From positions 10,466,544 to 10,530,543 of the forward strand of contig NC_058193.1 in assembly GCF_907165205.1 (NCBI RefSeq): a stretch of DNA of 64,000 bases. The letters run 5' to 3'. The DNA comes from Coccinella septempunctata. Taxonomy: Eukaryota > Arthropoda > Insecta > Coleoptera > Coccinellidae. Position 1 is the first letter of the stretch. Every line of letters begins with the position of its first letter. The notes beneath the pieces are model-generated. The model made no database searches and was not told the origin of the DNA. It was given only the letters and a program-made list of their open reading frames with translations. Below are positions 1 to 10,623 of the stretch, piece by piece. Made by a program: the position numbers and the translations under genes.

Positions 1-413
1 TTCGGGTTTGTTCCTTCCAACATGTTGTTTATCTCCTCTTCCAATAAATTGTTTGGTGGTCGCTTATATGCCGAGGTAATTTCGACTCTTTGACGATTTA
101 ATTCGGCAACAATCGTCACTGTTTCTGTTTCTCCTTGTGTTTCGTCGGATCTGCTTTTGAAGTAGTGTTTCAGATCTGTTCTCAACAATATTGCTACTCC
201 TCATCCGGTGTTTGTAATTCTGTCACATCTATACGTTTCATAATTCATGAAATTCAGTCGTCTGTTCAGGTTTATTCTTGTTTCCTGTAGGGCTATAATA
301 TCAGGTTGTCTTTCTGATATTATTTCTTCTATCTCGGCTTTCCGAGTGTTGATCCCGTTTATGTTCCACGAGATTATCTTGAGGGATTTCTTCCTAATAT
401 CCGTAAAGACCAT
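1..413 (-). pseudogene. ORF2 N-terminus: APE-type endonuclease of Jockey-like LINE A
   Basis: The frame opens at an ATG at 413 and shows the start of an apurinic-like endonuclease: WNINGIN near residue 16 and PDIIALQET near residue 37, where the E is the expected metal-binding glutamate of the QET motif. This domain nicks genomic DNA to prime reverse transcription. A TGA at 201-203 interrupts the frame. The same frame then continues with GVAILLRTD to the window edge, so this is one nonsense change and not the end of the gene. The remaining endonuclease and the RT lie outside the window. ORF1 ends about 170 bp upstream of this start. Confidence 0.8.
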
Positions 414-582
414 TATTTCAGTTTACTGAATAATGCTTGGAGTTTTTTCTCTATTTCCCCTCTCAATTTTCTACATTATCTTGTTAAAAATTTTTTCCGT
501 GAAGATATCTAAATCATCGGCTGGTTCAGATATTTTTTTTTTCTGGTTGACTATTTACAGTCGGTTTTAATTGAGTATTCCT

Positions 583-3062
583 TTATTCCTCTTTCTTCTG
601 CATAGGCTCAGAAGTTTCTTTCTTCTTTTCCTGTTCTGCAGGTTTGGTTATTACAGTTTCCTGAACTTTTCGTGCAGGTGTTGCTTTATTCGACGGCTTT
701 TTCTGTTCTGTCTGTTTTTGGCCAGCTCTTTTCTTTCTGGTCACCAGCTTAAATTCGCTACATCCCTTGTAGCTTGCTGGACGGCCTTCTTCACGCATGT
801 AGCGTTTCTTTCTTCACCTTGTCTGGTGAGTTCACAATCTTTGCAGCTATGGTTTCCCGAACACTTCACACATCTCCACGGGAAGGAGCATTTATTTTGT
901 GCGTGTCCGTACCTTTGGCATCTGAAGCATTGGCTTGGACTTTCTGCCTGCTTTTTTGTTTCGACTGTAATACAAAGGTTGTAGAGTCGTTGGATGTCGA
1001 ATATCTCCTTCATTTGCGTTTTAACCAGATATAATGGTATCAGCTTTTTCGTTTTGTTTGATGTCATTTTAGACACCTCAGCATCATCGATTCTCTGGAA
1101 GCTCAGGTCATTTTTAATCAATTCCAGATCTGCGTCTATTGAAAGATGCCTAATGACGGCGTAAATTTTCTTTTCCTCTTCCATATGGGGCCCGATTCTC
1201 GAATGTGTAGGAATGCAATCCCATAGGAAAAAAATGACATTTCCCATGGAATTTTCATATTCTGTATTCTCGAACTGAAGTATGGGAACAAATTCCTTTA
1301 CATTTCATTATATCAGCTTCCAATGGTTTTTTCTATGGGAATGAGCTTTTTCCAGTGGGAAAATCAATAATATTTGACGTAACAGGTTCGTTTGACGTTT
1401 ATGTTTTCATTTCAACAGTTTCGCGAATCAATATTTTTCGGAATTCAAGATAAGGAACATAATCATTCATTCAATCTTTTAAAATGTGCCTGGCTGGTCG
1501 CTATCTACACATGGAACGAGCTGAGTTCCAAACTCCATCACAATAACTGATTATCATAACAATCGCCATATACTTTCGAAATATTTTCTTCACAAACGTC
1601 GAGAACAGAAAATATTCAAAGACTCTTTCAACTCAGGGAGCTCCAAAATGTGACGTGTGGAACAGTAATCATCTCACCGTAACGACCATTTCGGAATTAT
1701 TTCCTTTGAATTTGGATGTTACATTTTTATATCGAACATTTTATGATTATTTTTAGAACAAAACAAACAGTAGAGAAAATTCAGCGTTTATTATCATTGT
1801 AAACCAAATTATTATACAACAATTAAGGAACAGGAAGAGTATGCATCGATAAAACAAGAATCTGAATAATAAATAATTAAACTCAACAAGAAATAACATT
1901 TCATCAAACTAATCTGAAAACTTAATGCTGACTTAATAATATATGTAAATACATAATTATTTAGTACATGCCTTTTCGCCAATGGCCTAAGTCTCTCAAG
2001 TCCTCAAACGCCTCCATTATTTCAATCAGAAGTTTTTCTACGCCCTACTGATACTGGCCCCTCTTCGATCTCTTTTATTTCCGTTTCTATCCATTTTTAT
2101 TCGCGGTCTTATGTATTATGAAGAAGAAGTAATGAAAATATATCAAAACACATTGAACACAATATTGAAGTCATGAAGTTTTCATTCATTGAGTTCAATG
2201 TCAAAATAATCTAACCTCAGAACTATATGTTACATATTACCAACATAATTTACATCTTTTTCATTGGTGTATTCGTTAAAGGATAAGACACTATCATCGA
2301 CAAACCTCACTGTCAATTATCTAGGAAAAACTATTCCATTGAATTCAAGAATACGTATCACGTCAAATTATGTTTTCCTATAGGAACTGAAAGCATGGGA
2401 TCAAGTTCCTATAGGATCTAATTCCTACACATTCGAGAATCGGGTCGCTGGTATGTGAAATACTCCTTTTCAAGTTGGTCGAAGAATTCAGTTATTTTTC
2501 TGTAGTCATCTACAGTTGTGGCTATAATCTTGATTCAGTCTTCCACTACAGTAGCCCGGTTATAGCTGAATTTCTTGGTATATAGAGCTTTTGAGATCTC
2601 TACCCAATCTGATATACCCATCATCGTGATTGGTGGGATTTTATCCCTTTTAGGCACTCCCGTTGTCTTCTTGGCAGTCTCCTCATCAGAAGAGGAGCTT
2701 TCTTTTCGCGCGCGTTTAGTTGGGGGCGCGTTTGGGGCATTCGCAACCAACGTTGCTTAATTTTTCCTTGTTTCGGGTTGTGAAACATTTACTTTAAGGA
2801 AATTATTTCTGGAACCCGCTACCGGTTTTGTAATTGTGGCGTAAGTGGGGGATTTCGGCATATTATTTCGGGTCATTTTCTCTCTCAAGAGGCGCATCTC
2901 ACCGACCAACTGTGAAACAGTTTTGGTCAGTTTGACAATTTGAGCTTTCAACTGCCCATACTCTTCCCTGAGCTTTACGAGCTCCCCGTGTTCGCCGTCG
3001 CAGAATTCTTCAGCATCGGTCGCTTCCATATAGAAACCCTCATTATCTGAGGTTTCCGACAT
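583..3062 (-). pseudogene. ORF1 (gag-like) of Jockey-like LINE A, disrupted
   Basis: The frame starts at the ATG at 3062 (MSETSDNEGFYMEATD). It continues through a heptad-rich stretch (about residues 30-65), a basic serine-rich region with KRARKESSSSDEE, and the motif IPPITMMG. Downstream, after the inserted element, come the PRE_C2HC-like region and zinc knuckles (CFRCQRYGHAQNKC, then CVKCSGNHSCKDC). ORF1 proteins of this type bind the element RNA. Lesions: TAA at 2757-2759 where copy B reads Gln, TGA at 2535-2537, a 1,254-bp insertion at 1191-2444, and a frameshift near 780-800 after the knuckles, beyond which the frame resumes with ASYKGCSEFK and ends at 583. Confidence 0.8.
1191..2444. 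mobile_element. 1,254-bp non-autonomous TIR element inside LINE ORF1
   Basis: The ends are perfect inverted repeats of 24 bp: the left end starts CCCGATTCTCGAATGTGTAG and the right end is its reverse complement. Similarity continues inward imperfectly (CCCATAGGA left, CCTATAGG right), and short CCCATAGG/CCTATGGG-type words recur near both ends. There is no convincing ORF inside, so it must be mobilised in trans. Removing exactly 1191-2444 rejoins the ORF1 reading frame of the host LINE (codons for QR then PHMEEE), which fixes the boundaries. No target-site duplication is visible, so the superfamily is left open. Confidence 0.8.
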
Positions 3063-3439
3063 GGTTTTATACTCAGATTTCTCAAAATATCAAACAATTT
3101 GAAAATAATGAAATATTCAGGAATCTTCACTGAAATAGTCTAATATAAAACTATGGTATAAAGCCAAAAGTTTTCTACGCTATGAGAAAAATCAGAAAAA
3201 AGATACGAAAAATAAGCTCACCTGATATTTTCTGCAGTACCAACGATCAAAATCTGGACACTGGGGATGAACACCAACTTTGAAAATTTTAACGAATTAA
3301 AATTCCGATAACAAATATAGAACCTAGACAAACTTCACAGACGGAATCAAATATTCCGTAGCTTTGTTAGTGGGCACTTTCACTTCGACTTTCTCTTCCG
3401 CTTTCATTTTTATAGCACTATGGAGCACTATAGCACGCC

Positions 3440-4262
3440 TTCTTTTGTCAAGATTTCACTCGAGACTTGCGGTTATAATTGAACTTCTTGGTGTGCTTGG
3501 AGTGCTTTAGAAATCTCTACCCAATCTGAGGTGCCCATCATCGTGATGGGTGGGATTTTGTCCTTTCTAGGCACTTCAGGCGCTTTTTTGGTTTTTTCTT
3601 CGTCTGACAAGGAGATGTCCTTACGAGCACGTCTGGAAGAGGGCGCGTTTGGAGTTTTAGCAATCAACGTTGCTTGATTTCTCTTAATGTCTGAAGTGAC
3701 ATTATTTCTCGCTGCTGAACTCGAAATTTCGGCAAATGTAGGGGGTTTCGGCGCTGAAAGCTTACTTATTTCTTCTTTTGCTAGGCGGTGTTCATTAATC
3801 AATTGGCGCACCGTTTCATTCACTTTCGCGATTTGAGTTTTCAAGTTTTCATTAGCTCGTTGTCTTCTCTTGAAGTAGTTTGTATTTCGAACTCATTCGC
3901 GCTGAAGTCATTGACTCCTTCGGAAGCTTCCATGTAGGAACCCTCATTATCTGAGGTCTCCGACATGGCTAAACGTTTTTAGATTTTTACAATGGCGATA
4001 AATATCAATGAGAGAAAACATAACAAAAATAACTTATTATTATTTAACTTATTATTATTTAGAATAAGTCTCACCTGATTTGATTTGCACAACCAACGAT
4101 CTTTTGATCTGGACTGTATACAAAACAACATAACAAAACTCATTCCAAAACTCACCCGAATAATCAGTATTCAATCAAATTCCTTTGCCGTGTGCTCGAA
4201 AAATCATTTAACACGTCTACTCACTTCAACGTCTCACACTGAACTGCTGTCACAAATGTAAA
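3440..4262 (-). mobile_element. 5' fragment of the same Jockey-like LINE (copy B)
   Basis: This repeats the 5' UTR and ORF1 start of copy A. Both copies carry ACCAACGATC followed by a TCTGGAC word in the UTR, and both ORF1s begin MSETSDNEG. Similarity stops abruptly near 3440-3460, downstream of the IPPITMMG and SDWVEISKAL motifs, where copy A's 5' end begins. The two copies therefore lie head to tail in the same orientation, and the upstream one keeps only about 820 bp. Confidence 0.7.
3473..3966 (-). pseudogene. ORF1 N-terminal fragment, LINE copy B
   Basis: The start is the ATG at 3966 (MSETSDNEGSYMEAS). A frameshift near 3855-3860 separates this start from the following frame, which encodes the coiled-coil part (LKTQIAKVNETVRQL), the basic PSSRRARKD region and IPPITMMGTSDWVEISKAL. 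The ORF then ends at 3473, before any zinc knuckle. It is useful mainly as a reference for copy A: it keeps a Gln codon where copy A has a stop. Confidence 0.75.
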
Positions 4263-4399
4263 CATTGTCCGCCATTTAAGGTCGAAAACGGTTCAACCAA
4301 TAAACACTCGGACGTCTATTGTCATCTCTATGGTATATAAAGTCACTGTAAGTACGAAAGAATAACGAATTGTGATCAAATTAACCCAAGGATTTAAAA

Positions 4400-4930
4400 T
4401 ATCCCCATGTTATGGTTTGTATAATCATCACAAAGAAGTGATTAACTATACAAAGAATAAGCGTCTCGCATAGGGGGGCATCCGGACTCATCCCTTAAAT
4501 TTTAGAACTCGCTAACACGGAAACTGTTCGCCGGAGAATTACCGTATTTGGAAGGTATAATCGTTATATCGAAGAGATAACTACACGAACAGCGACTTGC
4601 ATAAAGATAGAGTGGGTGATTTGTCTCATCGCTTATATTTCAAAATTCGATAACTGTTCGGAATATCATAACCATAAATGACGTGAAGGAGCGTTATATC
4701 GACCTGATTAACCACACAAAAAATCAGCGACTAACATAGGGATACAGGGAGTGATTATTCATCCCTCAAATTTCAAAACTCGATAACACGGATAACCATA
4801 ATCATATGTGATATGTATAATTATCATACCGAAGTAATTCACCACACAAAAAAACCAGCGACTTGCATACAAGGGGTTATTCTCTCTTAAATTTCAAAAT
4901 TCGATAACAAGAAAAAGAAAATTATATGAT
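4400..4930. repeat. Degenerate tandem satellite, about 132-bp unit, four copies
   Basis: Four diverged units follow each other. The anchor TAACTATAC/TAACTACAC/TAACCACAC/TTCACCACAC occurs at about 4443, 4577, 4709 and 4839, a spacing of 130-134 bp. Each unit then reads roughly: AGCGACTTGCATA, a variable stretch, CTCATCCCT, AAATTTCAAAACTCG and ATAACACGG. No ORF and no known element termini are present. Flanking AT-rich DNA shows nothing similar. Confidence 0.75.
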
Positions 4931-6040
4931 GAAGGTACTCTAATATCATCGACAAAATTAAGTCCAGAATTGATCATGGCCTGCTTAAAAAATATCGTTA
5001 TCGATGACACTCTAGATGAATTAATCTGCTGACATCATCTGACTACAAAAACTCAAATATCTCGCAAACGGTTTGAATTTTTGGTATTTGTATAAGAGTA
5101 CCTTATTCATGTGATTTTCTTCGCTCCATCGAATGGTTCTAATTTTTTCAATGCAACGAATGAAGTGGTCTCAAAAAATCATGACTCACCAACTAAAAAC
5201 ACCCTTTATGACAATTCCAGAAATGTTATAAAAAAATGTATTTTAACAACATACATTTATGCACGAAATTTCAATCTGATGGCATTCACTGTTTAGAAGT
5301 TATGCGGAGAAATTTATTTTACTGTTATCAACTTTGGAAGGATATATGTCCCGCAATGGGCATTTTAGGCCATGAGTTTATTTATACTATTTTTATTTTT
5401 CAATGTACTATACATAACTCCCAGAAAGTACACATTTTTGACTTAAAGTATTATATATTTATGTTTTAGCTTTTGTGCCTTGGTCTCTTTTAGTAGCATA
5501 TAGTGATTTTTCATTGTGGTAACTATCTTGAAATACAAAAAAACATATTATTCTAATTTTGACATATAAAGTGACACTTTTTAAAACCCATTGACGTTTT
5601 GAAACGTTCTACTTTTCGCAACTGGATACGCAAAGTAAAATATTTCACAACTGATGATTAAACGATACTAACTTTCATAGTAACGGAGTGAAAAATTGAA
5701 TAATTTCTGTTATTACACGATTTTGAAGGAATTTCCGAGGAAAGCTTTTGAAAACGTTTTAGTACTTTTAATTTAAATTTACAGCAACATCCTATTCAAA
5801 ATTTAAAAAAATATTGTGTGAAACACGTTGGGAAACACTATTTTTCGTATTTCGCGCTCTTTCGCGCAACTCGCTTCACTCGTTCCGCAAAAATGCGCTC
5901 ATTACGAAAAATAATGCTTTTTCCAACTGGTTGCACAAATAACTATTGTATTTCTTTGGAATTAGGCTTTTACTATTTCAATAAAAAAGGCTCTATTTCG
6001 TGGAATCATTCTTGTAACTTTCTAAAGGATTGAATAGCAT
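4931..6040. other. AT-rich intergenic DNA without recognisable genes
   Basis: Only short ORFs of 60-77 codons lacking any recognisable motif occur here, on AT-rich sequence. I see no splice signals or domain that would support a gene. One fold-back repeat lies at 5827-5930. Confidence 0.6.
5827..5930. repeat. Small fold-back (MITE-like) repeat
   Basis: The left arm GTTGGGAAACACTATTTTTC is imperfectly mirrored by GAAAAATAATGCTTTTTCCA on the right. The centre holds repeated CGCG/CTCGCTTCACTCG words. This is the shape of a very short inverted-repeat element. No target-site duplication was identified. Confidence 0.5.
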
Positions 6041-6307
6041 ATGATGCGTCGTATGTGGAGGTTGTCTCGTGTTTTCGCTCTGATAGATCAGAGATATTGA
6101 TCTCTGTTAAAGTGGGAAAATCATTGAATTCTGGATTGAATTTTGTACTATAGTTGGAATAACAATTGTGGATTCGACTAGATCGGAGTTTGTTCCGGGA
6201 AGACTTTTCCCAAGTTGATTATTTTGTAGATATAGTTGACTCAAATCGTCTTCTGAAAATGTGAAAGACAACATCTGTTCCCAGTGCAGTTAGCGGAAGA
6301 ACAGGTG

Positions 6308-7453
6308 ATGGAGTGCGAAAGATGCAGAAAATCCGCCTCATCGAAATTACCGGTGGTCAGCTGTGATGGTTGTTCGCGGAATGTTTGTGAACAATGTGCG
6401 AATTTAACTTCATCGGAAATTGCAGTGATCGAATTAAAAGTAAAACGTGTCATGAAATTTTACTGCGAGTCCTGCTTGAGGGGTGAGTCCGTCGAACTTT
6501 TTAATAAAATAATAGAGACTAAAGATGACCTTATAGAGAGTAAAAAGGAAATCATAAGACTTCTAGAACAGGAACTTAAGAAACTTCGGGAAGAATTTGA
6601 TAACCTGGCTACAACACCTTCATGCCACCAGTTCACATATGCGGAAGCCGTAAATAATAGAACAAACCACGGAAAAAAATCCATGCCTAACGTTCCTTTC
6701 ATTGTATGCAAACCGAAAAGTAAACAGGATTGCTCTAGAACAAAGAAGGATATAGTGGATAAATTGGATGTGAGTAAACTATCGGTAGGAATAGATTCGG
6801 TATTGAACAGAAAGGATGGCTGTGTGTTAATTAAATGTAACTCAAATGGATCTACCAATAAAATGAGAGATGAATTGGTTTCGAAAATGGGAGGAAGTTA
6901 TGACATAAAAGAAACGAAAATGCGTAAACCCAGCATTGTTGTTTCGAACATAGAGAAAGACTTTCTCAAGCAGGATATTATAAATGCAATTCGAAAACAA
7001 AATGCATTTCTTGGGGAAACGGATGAACTAGACCTAGTTTTGGCCAAAATAAACAGGAATAATACATCACAATACGGTATAATAGAATGTAACGGTTCAG
7101 CATTCAAAAAATTAATTTCAGCAGGCAGAATATACATCGGACTCCAAAGATGTCCTGTTTGGGAGAATTTGAAGGTGTCAAGATGTTATAAATGTTATGG
7201 ATTCAACCACAAAATTAGTGACTGTAAATATAACGGTCCCACCAAGTGTTCCCAGTGTCCTGATTCTCATTACTACAAAGACTGTAAGTCCAAAAAATTT
7301 TCATGTATCAACTGTGTAGAAAATAACAATAAGTTCAAAACCAGATATGATGTAAATCACTCTGTACTTGATAAAGTTTGTCCTTTGTTCGAGATCCAAA
7401 TTAAAAAGCTGCGCGAAAGAACGGACTATAGATCTGCAAATACTATTGCATAA
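6308..7453 (+). CDS. LINE ORF1: PHD-type zinc finger plus zinc-knuckle RNA-binding protein
   Basis: I take the ATG at 6308 (MECERCRKSASS) as the start because the frame upstream has no ATG. Residues 3-55 space Cys as in a PHD finger (CERC, CDGCSRNVCEQC, YCESC). A coiled-coil stretch follows (about residues 60-100, ESKKEIIRLLEQELKKLREE). Near the C-terminus lie CCHC-type knuckles: CYKCYGFNHKISDC, CSQCPDSHYYKDC and CINC. The protein should coat element RNA in a ribonucleoprotein; the PHD finger may contact proteins such as chromatin (inference). The ORF is intact, about 381 residues. Its stop lies only 2 bp before the ORF2 ATG, suggesting coupled translation. Confidence 0.8.
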   Translation: MECERCRKSASSKLPVVSCDGCSRNVCEQCANLTSSEIAVIELKVKRVMKFYCESCLRGESVELFNKIIETKDDLIESKKEIIRLLEQELKKLREEFDNLATTPSCHQFTYAEAVNNRTNHGKKSMPNVPFIVCKPKSKQDCSRTKKDIVDKLDVSKLSVGIDSVLNRKDGCVLIKCNSNGSTNKMRDELVSKMGGSYDIKETKMRKPSIVVSNIEKDFLKQDIINAIRKQNAFLGETDELDLVLAKINRNNTSQYGIIECNGSAFKKLISAGRIYIGLQRCPVWENLKVSRCYKCYGFNHKISDCKYNGPTKCSQCPDSHYYKDCKSKKFSCINCVENNNKFKTRYDVNHSVLDKVCPLFEIQIKKLRERTDYRSANTIA

Positions 7454-7455
7454 TT

Positions 7456-10372
7456 ATGGATCATTATCTTGAAGATTTTGATATAACATCTGTTCACAAA
7501 TCAAATAATGACATTTTCTCTGGTTTTCAAGATTTGAATGATTTTTTGAGGATAAAGCGCGATTTCAATGTGAAGGTGTTTCATGTTAATATAAGAAGTC
7601 TAAATAAAAATCTTGACTCCTTAAAACTAGTTCTGAATGGAATAGATTGTTCATATGATTTCATAGTTCTCACTGAAACATGTGTCGATGTTTCAAATTT
7701 CTGATTATAGCTTATTATATAACAATGGTGGTGTTAACCAGAATGATGGTGTTGTTGTTTATGTAAGAAATGATATAAAGTTTAAATGCCATACTTTTAC
7801 TGATGGTGTTCTGAATTTGCAAGGAAAAGCTTTTTTTGGCTCCTGCGTAATAAATCTTATAGCAGTTTATAGACCACATGATATTTCTAAAGAATTATTC
7901 AATGAATTTTTCACGGGTTTTTTCCGGAAGAACAGACAAAGAGATCACATTAATATAATTATTGGTGACACAAATTTTGATATTTTGTCGGGCAGGGAGG
8001 TACATGAAGAATATCAAAATGTAATGTGCGAGCAGGGTTTCATTTCTTTGATTAATTCCGTGACAAGACCAAGCAGTTCGACCTGTCTTGACCATATATT
8101 TCTAAAAACTGATTTGCGAGAGGAGGATTTTTCTGCGGCTGTTTTGCAGTGTGATATAACTGACCACTATCCGATAATGTTGTTCCTAAGGATTCAATCC
8201 GAGACGATGGAGCGTAAGGAGGGGACAAAAAAGTTTCTAAATTTACACAAACTTAATAATGACTTGGCATCTCATAATTGGCGCAATGTCCTGAAGGAGA
8301 GGGATCCAAATAAATCCACTGAAGAATTTTTAACGGTTTTCAAACAGTATATTTCAAAAAACACTTTTGAGAAGCAGGAAAGAAAAATAGAGATAAAGCG
8401 TAAGGAGTGGATTACTCCGGGAATAATTAAGTCGGTTAATGAGAAAAATATGCTTTTTCGGAAAATAAGAATTCACCCTCTGAACCCAGAACTCATTGCT
8501 AAATATAAAACCTATAAAAAGTTGCTCGAGAAATTCATACGGAGTGCAAGGAGGGAATACTACAGAACGAAATTGCTCAAGTATGAGAATGAACCGAAGA
8601 AATTATGGAATTTTATAAATAGTAAACATAACAACCCCAACAGGGAGCCTGATCTAATACAACAGGATAATATTGTGCTTGATGACAGCAAAGATATAGC
8701 GGAGGCTTTTGGTTCGTTCTTCTCTGATATCGGACCGAAACTAGCGGAAAAACTAAGAACATTTAATAAACATAGAATTCCTAATGAAAGAAACCCCCTT
8801 GAGCTAATTTTTCAGCCAGCGGATCAGCAAGAGATCATGGCAATCGTGGGATCCATGAAGTCTAACAGGGCGCCTGGTTTGGATGGCATCACCTCAAACA
8901 TTCTTAAATCCGTCGCTCAGTATATTTTGGCACCACTTACACATATAGTCAATATGTCTATTGAATCGGGTATATTTCCAGAAATGCTTAAGGAAAGTAT
9001 CATAATACCGGTTTTCAAGTCGGGGGCTCGAGAACAGATGAATAACTACCGACCCATTTCTTTGACTTCAAGTATCTCCAAAGTTTTGGAAACAATAATT
9101 CATAAAAGAACTTATAAATTCCTGGAAGACTGTAAAATTTTGAATGAAAGACAATTTGGATTCCGAAGCGGCAAGTCAACACAGGATGCACTCGCAAATT
9201 TGACAGCCAAAATTTACCGATCACTTGATTCATCTAAGCCTTGTGTTTCTGTATTTATAGATTTGACAAAGGCGTTTGATACGGTGAATCATGGAGAACT
9301 TTTAGGAGTCTTGGAGGATTATGGAGTCAGAGGTCGGGCATTAGATTGGTACAGAAGCTATTTGACTGGTAGGAGACAGTGTGTACGGATTGGAAGCTCC
9401 TTCAGTTCTTTTTCTACTGTTCAATGTGGCGTACCGCAGGGTACAATATTGGGTCCTCTTCTGTTTATTGCCTATCTGAATTCCATCTTTTCTCTGAATA
9501 CTAGGGGTGAATTGGTTGCTTTTGCAGATGATACCGCTGTATTTTATCAGGCTGATACGTGGGAGGAACTAAGGAGTTTGGCGGAAGATGATTTCATGAT
9601 AATAAAAGATTTTTTCGATTCTCGACTGTTGACCCTGAATTATGAAAAAACGTGCTTTATGCCCTTCTCTGTCACCTCTGTTGGAATGCCCAATTTCCAA
9701 ACGTTATCATTTACGGAATGCGGCTGTTCGCGTGAGATCAATGCAGTGTATAAATTCAAATATTTGGGTGTTTGTTTGGATGCTCATCTTAGATGGAATA
9801 ATCAGGTGGACCATCTGGTGAATAAGTTGCGCATGCTTGTTCCAAAGTTCAAGAAATTAAGAGAATTTTGCGATTTAGAGCTGCTGAGGAGGCTCTACAT
9901 TGTTCTGGTCCAGCCTCATCTGCTTTATGGAATATTGGGATGGGGTGCTGTTTTAAAAACTCACTTGAAAAAACTAGAGGTGACACAAAAATGGTTGATC
10001 AAGATAATTTATCGAAGGCCTTTTTTATTTTCGACTGAACACTTGTTCGCCGAGAGTGGAATCATGGACCTGCGAAAACTATTTTTCTTGGCTCTGACAA
10101 TTCACCAGAGAAAGAACTTAATGTCAGTAAGCTTCAATGAACATACCAGAAATAGAGGAAGTTGGATTATTTTTCCGCGAACAATAAAAACGATAGGTCA
10201 GAGATCTCATACGTACCTAGCCCCCTTTATTTACAATAAGGTTCCAACAACAATAAAAAATTCTGCAACTCTTAATGAATTCAAGAGGAAAATCAAAAAT
10301 TGGTTGAAAATGATGTCGGCAGGAGTGGTCGAGGAAATGCTCTGTATAAAGAATTCATTTGTTCATGTTTAG
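7456..10372 (+). pseudogene. LINE ORF2: APE endonuclease and reverse transcriptase, one frameshift
   Basis: The start is the ATG at 7456. Endonuclease motifs are VFHVNIRSLNKNL, FIVLTET (metal-binding E), the GDTNFD box and DHYP near the domain end. A one-base frameshift near 7690-7700 shifts the frame just after the ETCVD motif; the downstream frame runs open to 10372. RT motifs in order: SNRAPGLDGI, NNYRPISLTSSISKVLE, FGFRSGKST, FIDLTKAFDTVNH (first catalytic Asp), GVPQGTILGPLLF, and FADD (catalytic Asp pair, with Phe in place of the common Tyr). No RNase H domain follows, as expected for the CR1/L2/Jockey group. With a single lesion the copy is recent but inactive. Confidence 0.85.
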
Positions 10373-10623
10373 ATAATGTGCCTGCTCGCTCAGTTTGTTC
10401 TTTTCTTTCCTTTCAAGATGAGATGTTTTTTTTTCTTTTTCTGTATCGTCTGGATTTGTTTCTCTTTGAGTGTCTTTTTGTTTTTGAGTAAATGAAACAA
10501 TAATTTCCCACACAAGGCAGGTCCAGTGGCTTGCCAATGGATGTGCCTTCGGGAAAGATATATTTTTTTCTAATGTTTTTTTTGACATTTTGAGGGTTAA
10601 AGGAACTCTTGTTGGTTCAATTA

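Larger units (their letters stand above)
1..3420 (-). mobile_element. Jockey-like non-LTR retrotransposon (copy A), partial
   Basis: Minus-strand LINE that runs off the left edge of the window. From its 5' end it holds a short 5' UTR (about 3063-3420), ORF1 with a coiled-coil start, a PRE_C2HC-like region and CCHC knuckles (3062-583), and then the start of ORF2, an APE-type endonuclease (413-1). ORF1 is split by a terminal-inverted-repeat element at 1191-2444. The RT domain would lie left of position 1. The 5' boundary near 3405-3420 is approximate. It was judged from the end of similarity to a second copy of the same 5' region at 3440-4262. Two nonsense codons and a frameshift show that the copy is dead. 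Confidence 0.8.

Noticed and set aside
571..1034. Plus-strand ORFs of 137 and 86 codons
   Set aside because: They are antisense shadows of LINE ORF1 and its linker; their composition is Phe/Leu/Cys-rich as expected from the reverse of a Lys/Glu-rich gene.
4400..4930. Spaced repeats that could suggest a CRISPR array
   Set aside because: Units are about 132 bp, diverged along their whole length and lack identical short repeats with unique spacers; the genome is eukaryotic.
5111..5469. Two overlapping plus-strand ORFs of 61 and 77 codons
   Set aside because: No motif, AT-rich composition and no splice context.
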